Origin: Thalassomonas viridans
Lineage (GTDB): Bacteria; Pseudomonadota; Gammaproteobacteria; Enterobacterales; Alteromonadaceae
Assembly: GCF_000948985.2 (NCBI RefSeq)
Contig: NZ_CP059733.1
Span: 1,860,001-1,924,000, forward strand
Reading direction: 5' to 3'
DNA length: 64,000 bases
Positions 57,369 through 64,000 of this stretch are shown piece after piece. The position numbers and the translations under genes are program-made. A model generated the notes under the pieces. That model was not told the origin of the DNA, ran no database searches, and worked only from the letters and a program-made list of their open reading frames with translations. Each line of letters starts with the position of its first letter. The stretch's first letter is position 1.

Positions 57369-58007
57369 ATGAGTAAAACGCCAGCAAAAAAGACTCCCTT
57401 ACCTGATTTTGAATACCCGGTGGCCTATTGTATCGCCGGGGTTGATGAGGTCGGCCGGGGTCCCCTGGTGGGGGATGTGGTGACTGCCGCCGTGATCCTC
57501 GACCCGGATAATCCAATTGAGGGCCTGATGGACTCGAAGAAACTGTCGGAAAAGAAACGCGCCTTGCTGGCGGAAGAAATTAAAAGCCATGCCGTGGCCT
57601 GGGCCATAGGGCGGGCCACGCCGGAAGAAATTGATACCCTGAATATATTGCATGCGACTATGCTGGCGATGCAGCGGGCGGTACAGGACCTGGCCGTGAA
57701 GCCGGACTACGTACTGGTGGACGGCAACCGCTGCCCTAATTTCGGCATAGAGAGCCAGGCTGTGGTAAAAGGCGATGCCAGGGTGGCGGAGATCAGCGCC
57801 GCCTCTATCCTGGCGAAAGTGGCCAGGGATGAAGAAATGATCGCCCTGGACAAGTTGCACCCGGAATACGGCTTTGCCCGGCACAAGGGCTATCCTACCA
57901 AGGCTCATTTGGAAAATATCATAAAGTTTGGTGTGCTTGACTGTTACCGGCAAAGTTTTAAGCCGGTGGCGAATGTGCTGGCGGGCATGAAAGGGGTGAA
58001 CAGCTAA
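57369..58007 (+). CDS. rnhB: Ribonuclease HII
   Basis: 212 residues. It nicks RNA in RNA-DNA hybrids, including single ribonucleotides left in DNA. The N-terminal [19 protein letters not shown] carries the first catalytic acids (DEVGRG), with [19 protein letters not shown] and [12 protein letters not shown] following. Its stop overlaps the dnaE start (TAATG), so the two are translationally coupled, as in E. coli. Confidence 0.96.
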   Translation: MSKTPAKKTPLPDFEYPVAYCIAGVDEVGRGPLVGDVVTAAVILDPDNPIEGLMDSKKLSEKKRALLAEEIKSHAVAWAIGRATPEEIDTLNILHATMLAMQRAVQDLAVKPDYVLVDGNRCPNFGIESQAVVKGDARVAEISAASILAKVARDEEMIALDKLHPEYGFARHKGYPTKAHLENIIKFGVLDCYRQSFKPVANVLAGMKGVNS

Positions 58008-61000
58008 TGTCCGAGCACGAGCAAGCACAGGAAATGCCGGCCCCGGCCGAGCCGAAATTCGTCCATCTGCGCATCCACAGCGACTTTTCCATGTGTGATG
58101 GCCTGAAAAAAGTCAAACCTATTATCGCCAAAGCGGCCGAGCTGGAAATGCCGGCGTTGGCGTTAACGGACCAAACCAACCTTTGCGGCCTGGTGAAATA
58201 TTATCACGGCGCCCACGGCGCCGGCATCAAGCCCATTATCGGTGCGGACTTTTGGGTGAAAAGCGACGAGCTGGAAGAGGAATTATTCCGCCTGGTGATC
58301 CTGGCGGCGGACAATACCGGCTATAAAAACCTGACCGAGCTTATGTCCAAGGCCTACCTGCGCGGCCACATCCAGGGGCGGGCGGTGCTTAATAAAACCT
58401 GGCTGATTGAACATGCCCCCGGCATTATTTTGCTTTCCGGTGGCCGGGAAGGAGATATCGGCAAGGCGCTGCTTAAAGGCAACAATGAAATGGTCGGTGA
58501 AATGCTCAGCTTTTACCAGCAGTATTTCCCCGACCATTACTACCTGGAGCTTATCCGCACCGGCCGGGATGATGAAGAGAATTATCTGCACCTGGCGGTA
58601 CAACTGGCAAGCGAGCACCAGCTGCCGGTGGTGGCCACCAATGAAGTGGTGTTTTTGTCGCCGGAAGATTTTGAAGCCCATGAAATCCGCGTTGCCATCC
58701 ATGACGGTTTTACCCTGGATGATAAACGCCGCCCCAGGCGTTACAGTCCCGAGCAGTATCTGCGCTCGGAGCAGGAGATGTGCGAGCTTTTTGCCGATAT
58801 CCCGGAAGCCCTGGCCAACTCGGTGGAAATCGCCAAACGCTGTAACGTCACGGTACGCCTGGGGGAATATTTCCTGCCGGATTTCCCCACCGAAGGTTTA
58901 TCAATTGAAGATTACCTGGTCAAGGTGTCGGAAGAAGGCCTGCAGGAGCGGTTGGAGTTCCTGTTTGATAAAGATGCCCCTGACTTTGCCGAAAAGCGCA
59001 AACCTTATGATGAACGCCTGGCGGTGGAGCTGGAAGTTATCAATAACATGGGGTTCCCGGGTTACTTCCTGATCGTAATGGAGTTTATCCAGTGGAGTAA
59101 AGATCACAATATTCCGGTGGGACCGGGACGGGGCTCGGGGGCGGGGTCTTTGGTGGCCTATGCCCAGAAAATCACCGATCTCGACCCGCTGGAATTCGAC
59201 CTGCTATTCGAACGTTTCCTTAACCCCGAGCGGGTTTCGATGCCGGATTTCGATATCGACTTCTGTATGGACCGGCGCGACGAGGTTATCGACCATGTGG
59301 CGGAGCTTTACGGCCGGGATGCGGTATCCCAGATCATAACCTTCGGTACCATGGCGGCGAAAGCGGTTATCCGGGACGTGGGCCGGGTGTTGGGCCATCC
59401 ATATGGTTTTGTTGACCGTATCTCGAAACTTATCCCCGGCGATCCCGGTATGACGCTGGCCAAGGCCTTTGAGGTCGAGCCGAAACTGCCGGAAATCTAC
59501 GCCCAGGACAGTGAGGTCAAAGACCTTATCGACATGTGCCGCATTCTCGAAGGCACCACCCGAAACGCCGGTAAACACGCCGGGGGGGTAGTAATTTCCC
59601 CCACCACCATCACCGACTTTGCCCCTTTGTATTGCGATGAGGAAGGCAATAACCCGGTAACCCAGTTCGATAAAAACGACGTTGAAGACGCCGGCCTGGT
59701 TAAGTTCGACTTCCTGGGACTGAGGACCCTGACCATCTTGCAATGGGCCATCGAGATGGCGGACGAGAAGCTGATCAAACAGGGTAAAGAACCGATAGAT
59801 ATCGCCGCCATAGACCTGGATGATAAAAAGAGTTTCGATGTCCTGCTGGCGGCGGAAACCACCGCGGTCTTCCAGCTGGAATCCAGCGGCATGAAATCCC
59901 TGATTGCGAAACTCAAGCCGGATTGCTTCGAAGATATTATCGCTCTGGTGGCCCTGTTCCGTCCGGGGCCGCTGCAATCGGGCATGGTAGATAACTTTAT
60001 CGAACGTAAGCACGGCCGGGAAGAGATCAGTTACCCGGATGCCACCTGGCAGCATATCGACCTGAAACCTATCCTGGAGCCCACCTACGGCATCATCTTG
60101 TATCAGGAGCAGGTGATGCAGATTGCCCAGGTGCTGGCGGGTTATACCTTAGGCGGCGCGGACATGCTGCGCCGGGCCATGGGTAAGAAAAAACCGGAAG
60201 AGATGGCCAAGCAAAGGGCGGGTTTTGAAAAAGGCGCCGTCGCCCGTGGCGTTGACGGCGAGCTGGCGATGAAGATCTTCGACCTTGTGGAAAAGTTTGC
60301 CGGTTACGGATTTAACAAATCCCACTCCGCCGCCTATGCCCTGGTGTCCTATCAGACCCTGTGGATGAAAGCCCACCATCCGGCGCCTTTTATGGCGGCG
60401 GTAATGTCGGCGGATATGGATAATACCGATAAGATCGTCACCCTGGTGGACGAATGCGAAAACATGGGGCTGACCTTGCTGCCGCCGGATGTTAATGTCG
60501 GTCAGTACAAGTTTACCGTCAATGACAACAATGAAATCGTCTATGGCATCGGTGCCGTCAAAGGGGTCGGGGAAGGGCCGATCGAGGCCATCATCAACGC
60601 CCGCCAAGAAGGCGGTCCCTTTGTGGATTTATTCGATTTCTGTGCCCGCCTGGACCTGAAAAAAACCAATAAGCGGGTGCTGGAGCGCCTGGTGAAATCC
60701 GGCGCTATGGATAATCTCGGGCCGCACCGGGCGGCCCTGATGGAGAGCCTGCCGGAAGCGATTAAGGCCGCCGAGCAGCACGCCAAGGCACAGGCGTTGG
60801 GACAAAACGACTTATTCGGCTTGATCAACGAAGAGCCAGATGATACCCGCCAGGCATTTAAGGATGTGCCTCCCTGGCCGGAAGAAGTCTGGCTTGACGG
60901 TGAAAAAGAAACCTTAGGTTTATATTTAACCGGGCACCCCATTAACCGCTACCTGGCGGAAATTAAGAAATATTCCACCGGACGCCTGGTAACCATGCAG

Positions 61001-61525
61001 CCCACGGGCAGAGACAGATCGGCGGTGGCGGTTGGCTTGGTGATCGGGGTGCGGGTGCTGGTGAACAAACGCGGCAGGCGCTGGGCCCTGGTGACCCTGG
61101 ATGACAAGAGCGCCCGCATGGATGTACGCCTGTTTCCCGATGATTATGACCGCTTTGCCGAGCTGCTGGTGACCGATGCTATTTTGGTCTGTAGCGGACA
61201 GGTCAGCTTTGATGAATATTCAGGTGGTAATACAATGACCGGCCGGGATATAATGACGATTGCTGATGCTAGGGAAAACTACGTTTCTTCTTTGGATATT
61301 CAAGTTGTTAGATCAGCGATACAAGACGACTTTATTACAAAATTTACTCAGGTATTGTCCCCCTACAAAGACGGTACCTGTCCGGTTCGGGTATTTTACC
61401 AGCGCGAAGAAGCGCAGGCCATGCTTGAGCTCGGAGTACAGTGGCGAGTGACACCGGCGGATATGTTGTTATACGAGCTTAAAACTTTGCTTGGTGATGA
61501 CAATATTGCCCTACGATTTAAATAA
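58007..61525 (+). CDS. dnaE: DNA polymerase III alpha subunit
   Basis: 1172 residues; replicative polymerase of the C family. Order: PHP domain ([18 protein letters not shown]), palm with catalytic aspartates in [15 protein letters not shown] (about residues 412-426) and the upstream [17 protein letters not shown], fingers and thumb, then the helix-hairpin-helix and OB-fold ([21 protein letters not shown]), and a C-terminal tau-binding domain. The length is close to E. coli DnaE (1160). It starts inside the rnhB stop. Confidence 0.98.
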   Translation: MSEHEQAQEMPAPAEPKFVHLRIHSDFSMCDGLKKVKPIIAKAAELEMPALALTDQTNLCGLVKYYHGAHGAGIKPIIGADFWVKSDELEEELFRLVILAADNTGYKNLTELMSKAYLRGHIQGRAVLNKTWLIEHAPGIILLSGGREGDIGKALLKGNNEMVGEMLSFYQQYFPDHYYLELIRTGRDDEENYLHLAVQLASEHQLPVVATNEVVFLSPEDFEAHEIRVAIHDGFTLDDKRRPRRYSPEQYLRSEQEMCELFADIPEALANSVEIAKRCNVTVRLGEYFLPDFPTEGLSIEDYLVKVSEEGLQERLEFLFDKDAPDFAEKRKPYDERLAVELEVINNMGFPGYFLIVMEFIQWSKDHNIPVGPGRGSGAGSLVAYAQKITDLDPLEFDLLFERFLNPERVSMPDFDIDFCMDRRDEVIDHVAELYGRDAVSQIITFGTMAAKAVIRDVGRVLGHPYGFVDRISKLIPGDPGMTLAKAFEVEPKLPEIYAQDSEVKDLIDMCRILEGTTRNAGKHAGGVVISPTTITDFAPLYCDEEGNNPVTQFDKNDVEDAGLVKFDFLGLRTLTILQWAIEMADEKLIKQGKEPIDIAAIDLDDKKSFDVLLAAETTAVFQLESSGMKSLIAKLKPDCFEDIIALVALFRPGPLQSGMVDNFIERKHGREEISYPDATWQHIDLKPILEPTYGIILYQEQVMQIAQVLAGYTLGGADMLRRAMGKKKPEEMAKQRAGFEKGAVARGVDGELAMKIFDLVEKFAGYGFNKSHSAAYALVSYQTLWMKAHHPAPFMAAVMSADMDNTDKIVTLVDECENMGLTLLPPDVNVGQYKFTVNDNNEIVYGIGAVKGVGEGPIEAIINARQEGGPFVDLFDFCARLDLKKTNKRVLERLVKSGAMDNLGPHRAALMESLPEAIKAAEQHAKAQALGQNDLFGLINEEPDDTRQAFKDVPPWPEEVWLDGEKETLGLYLTGHPINRYLAEIKKYSTGRLVTMQPTGRDRSAVAVGLVIGVRVLVNKRGRRWALVTLDDKSARMDVRLFPDDYDRFAELLVTDAILVCSGQVSFDEYSGGNTMTGRDIMTIADARENYVSSLDIQVVRSAIQDDFITKFTQVLSPYKDGTCPVRVFYQREEAQAMLELGVQWRVTPADMLLYELKTLLGDDNIALRFK

Positions 61526-61575
61526 GCGTTATCAGCTTTGGGCTGGTACAAAAAAATTCAGGTAAAAAGAAACAT

Positions 61576-62532
61576 ATGTCATTAAATTTTTTAGACTTTG
61601 AGCAACCCATTGCGGAACTTGAAGCGAAAATTGAAGAGTTGAGACTTGTCAATACGGGCCAGGAGCTGAACCTGGATCTGGAAGAGCAAATCACCCAGCT
61701 CAAAGAAAAGAACAACGAGCAAACCAAGAAAATCTTTGCCAACCTGGATCCCTGGCAAACCGCCCGTGTGGCCAGGCATCCCCAGCGCCCCTATACGCTG
61801 GACTATCTGCCGCGCATCTTCACCGAGTTTGATGAACTGGCCGGCGACCGTGCCTATGCCGACGACAAAGCCATAGTCGGCGGTACCGCGCGCCTTGACG
61901 GCAAGCCGGTGATGGTGATTGGCCACCAGAAGGGACGTTCCACCAGCGAGAAAGTTAAACGCAACTTCGGTATGCCTAGGCCCGAAGGTTACCGCAAGGC
62001 CTTGCGTTTAATGGAAATGGCCGAGCGTTTTAATATGCCTATCATTACCTTTATCGACACCCCGGGCGCCTATCCCGGCGTTGGCGCCGAAGAGCGCGGC
62101 CAGAGTGAGGCCATTGCCCGCAACTTAAAAGTGATGGCGCGCCTGACCGTGCCTATCGTCTGTACCGTGATTGGTGAAGGCGGCTCCGGCGGCGCTTTGG
62201 CGATCGGAGTCGGCGACCGGGTGAATATGCTGAAGTACTCTACTTACTCGGTAATTTCTCCCGAAGGTTGTGCCTCTATTCTATGGAAAACCGCAGAGAA
62301 AGCCTCTATGGCGGCAGAAGCCATGGGCATCACCGCCAGTCGTATCAAAGAGCTTGAGCTGATCGACAATATCGTGGAAGAGCCTTTAGGCGGCGCGCAC
62401 CGGGATATGGATCAAATGGCGGCGTTATTGAAGCAGGCCATCAAAACCGACCTGGTTGCCCTGGAAGATCTGTCCAGGGAAGAGTTGATCGAAAACCGTT
62501 ACCAGCGCCTGATGTCGTACGGTTACTGTTAA
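61576..62532 (+). CDS. accA: Acetyl-CoA carboxylase carboxyltransferase subunit alpha
   Basis: 318 residues. Together with AccD it transfers the carboxyl group from biotin to acetyl-CoA, making malonyl-CoA. The N-terminal helical part [20 protein letters not shown] is followed by the crotonase-like core with [10 protein letters not shown], the [19 protein letters not shown] loop and [15 protein letters not shown]. It follows dnaE by 50 bp and is closed by a strong terminator. Confidence 0.97.
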   Translation: MSLNFLDFEQPIAELEAKIEELRLVNTGQELNLDLEEQITQLKEKNNEQTKKIFANLDPWQTARVARHPQRPYTLDYLPRIFTEFDELAGDRAYADDKAIVGGTARLDGKPVMVIGHQKGRSTSEKVKRNFGMPRPEGYRKALRLMEMAERFNMPIITFIDTPGAYPGVGAEERGQSEAIARNLKVMARLTVPIVCTVIGEGGSGGALAIGVGDRVNMLKYSTYSVISPEGCASILWKTAEKASMAAEAMGITASRIKELELIDNIVEEPLGGAHRDMDQMAALLKQAIKTDLVALEDLSREELIENRYQRLMSYGYC

Positions 62533-62555
62533 TCCGGTTAACAACTGATATTATC

Positions 62556-62591
62556 AACGGCTATTATTTCGCGCCAGAAATAATAGCCGTT
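62556..62591 (+). terminator. Intrinsic terminator of accA
   Basis: Perfect 15-bp stem AACGGCTATTATTTC with a six-base loop GCGCCA, followed by TTCTTTTTC. tilS starts 23 bp later. Confidence 0.85.
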
Positions 62592-62613
62592 TTCTTTTTC
62601 CCGGTTGAGTAAA

Positions 62614-64000
62614 ATGTCATTAATCGAACAGACCCTGGAAAACTTCTTTTCCCCTTATGCCGGTCAGCCCGTGGTTATCGCCTACAGCGGCGGTGTCGAC
62701 TCGCAGGTGCTGTTATATGCCCTGGCTAAGCTGAAGCAGGATAAGCGCCTGGATAATCCGTTGACGGTTTGTCACATCAATCACGGCCTGAGTGAAAATG
62801 CCGGTTTATGGCAGCAAAGCGCCGAGCTTGAATGTCAAAAGCTGGGATTGCAGCTGCTATGCCGGCAGGTGAGCCTGGATCTCTCTTCATCCCAAAGCCT
62901 GGAAGCCCTGGCGCGGGAGGCCAGATATCAGGCCCTGCAGCAGCTCGCCCCTAAGGGAGCCCTGATCATTACCGGCCATCACAGCGACGATCAGGGGGAA
63001 ACCCTGCTGCTGGCGTTAAAGCGGGGGGCCGGGTTAAAGGGCCTGTCCGCCATGGCTTATGTATCTGAGCTGGGGGAACATACCTTAGTGCGGCCGCTGC
63101 TGGCGGTAAGCCGGCAGGGTATTGAAGCTTATGCCCGCAAGCATAACCTGGCCTGGGTGGAAGACGAGTCCAACCGGGATACCCGCTTTGACCGTAATTT
63201 TATCCGCCACCAGATTATGCCGCTGCTTACCGGGCGCTGGCCCTCGATACTGACCACTATGCAGCGCAGCAGCGAACATTGCCGGGAAGGGCAGTTGTTG
63301 CTGGCGGAGCTGGCGCAGCAGGACTTAGCGCTTGCCCGTTTATCCGCCGGGTCTTTATCTGTACCTGAGCTGGCAAAGCTCTCCCGGGCGAGATTTAACA
63401 ATTTGCTGCGTTATTTTCTGGAAGGGCATAAATGCCTGATGCCCAGCGTTGAGCAGCTTAACCAGGTGTATATGCAGCTGGAGGCACAGGCGGATAAAAC
63501 ACCCGCGGTAAAAATCGCCGGGGCCTGGCTGCGCCGTTACCGGCAAGGCCTGTACCTGACCCGGGATTTTCAGGATATCAGCGGCTGGCAGTGCCGGGTG
63601 CAGTTAAATGCCACCGGCGAAGCGACAGAAATAGCCTTGCCGGACAACCTGGGAACTTTAACTTTTTCCCGTTCAGACGATATGGCGGCAATCGGGGAAA
63701 CCAAGGCTGGGGGCAAGCATAAAAGAAACAGCCTGTACCTGCGTCCGCCACAGCCATCAGAGCCGGTAGCGGTTAAATTTAGCCATCAAAATCCCAAATG
63801 CCTGCCGGACTACCGCCAGCATAGCCGGCCGCTGAAAAAGGTGCTGCAGGAGCTGGCATTGCCCCCCTGGCAGCGCCAGCGTATCCCGTTTGTTTATTAC
63901 GGGGAAACCTTAGTGGCGGCAGCCGGTTACTTCGTTTGTAAAGATTATCTGGCGCAAACGCCTCCGGAAAATAACCCTGCTTATGTCAAGGTTAACTGGC
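62614..64000 (+). CDS. tilS: tRNA(Ile)-lysidine synthase (3' end cut by window)
   Basis: At least 462 residues are encoded before the window ends, with no stop yet. It converts C34 of tRNA-Ile(CAU) to lysidine with ATP so that it reads AUA. The PP-loop SGGVDS is at residues 25-30, followed by HINHGL, TGHHSDDQGETLLLALKRG and EDESNRDTRFDRNFIRH. The C-terminal domain with PPWQRQRIPFVYYGETLVA is mostly present. E. coli TilS is 432 residues, so this one is a little longer and its end should be close. Confidence 0.93.
   Translation, partial: MSLIEQTLENFFSPYAGQPVVIAYSGGVDSQVLLYALAKLKQDKRLDNPLTVCHINHGLSENAGLWQQSAELECQKLGLQLLCRQVSLDLSSSQSLEALAREARYQALQQLAPKGALIITGHHSDDQGETLLLALKRGAGLKGLSAMAYVSELGEHTLVRPLLAVSRQGIEAYARKHNLAWVEDESNRDTRFDRNFIRHQIMPLLTGRWPSILTTMQRSSEHCREGQLLLAELAQQDLALARLSAGSLSVPELAKLSRARFNNLLRYFLEGHKCLMPSVEQLNQVYMQLEAQADKTPAVKIAGAWLRRYRQGLYLTRDFQDISGWQCRVQLNATGEATEIALPDNLGTLTFSRSDDMAAIGETKAGGKHKRNSLYLRPPQPSEPVAVKFSHQNPKCLPDYRQHSRPLKKVLQELALPPWQRQRIPFVYYGETLVAAAGYFVCKDYLAQTPPENNPAYVKVNW

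Noticed and set aside
57399..58028. 209-residue minus-strand ORF
   Set aside because: It is antisense to rnhB and the dnaE start, both of which are unambiguous.

Overview
The window is a 64 kb piece of a marine gammaproteobacterial chromosome. Gene content and order are those of Alteromonadales, and the lipid, tRNA and Csr neighbourhoods with DUF3301, DUF3549, DUF2789 and DUF3192 proteins suggest Colwelliaceae (Thalassomonas-like). This taxonomic call is inference from gene order and protein flavour; no 16S gene is present. No transposase, phage gene or CRISPR array was seen.

Layout. (1) 1-2290: the 3' end of ubiF, a small membrane protein, and nine tRNA genes (Met, Leu, Gln) on the minus strand, matching the Enterobacteria ubiF / metT-leuW-glnU neighbourhood but rearranged by duplication. 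(2) 2471-8434, minus strand: a DUF3718-like protein, ychF, pth, a long L25 (ctc type), prs, ispE, lolB. (3) 8729-15800, plus strand: hemA, prfA, prmC, sirB2, sirB1, a DUF819 transporter-like protein, kdsA. (4) 16044-19634: a small secreted protein, gcvA, an alpha/beta hydrolase, a DUF423 protein, rlmM. (5) 19711-27111: NAD-type isocitrate dehydrogenase, a DUF3192-like protein, xni, ppnN, a GGDEF protein, queF, syd. (6) 27149-36110: an enlarged, accessory-looking interval between syd and yqcC. (7) 36272-42638: yqcC, truC, dapD, glnD, map and a DsbA-like protein. (8) 43064-64000, plus strand: the canonical rpsB-tsf-pyrH-frr-uppS-cdsA-dxr-rseP-bamA-skp-lpxD-fabZ-lpxA-lpxB-rnhB-dnaE-accA-tilS block, in which translation, isoprenoid, phospholipid, lipid A and outer-membrane assembly genes are tightly packed. 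tilS runs off the window end.

The most interesting part is region 6. Two untranslated, GGA-rich RNAs (29905-30239 and 34288-34550) have every visible hallmark of CsrB/RsmB-family sponge RNAs for CsrA. They begin with the same twelve bases, carry about 20 and 12 GGA motifs, end in strong intrinsic terminators, and each has a TGTAAG-N6-CTTACA-type GacA/UvrY box about 177-180 bp upstream of the predicted transcription start. They flank a periplasmic-type KatG and a DUF805-like membrane protein. Just beyond the first terminator lies a precise 25-bp-period array of three hairpins that each present AGGAA in the loop. Two compact palindromic elements (28539-28624 and 34561-34722) also sit in this interval and look like miniature mobile or REP-like repeats.

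Most other genes are core housekeeping functions. Several start codons were moved from the longest possible ORF because a Shine-Dalgarno sequence or family alignment favours another start (prs, prmC, yqcC, dapD, uppS, the DsbA-like gene, the DUF3192 lipoprotein).
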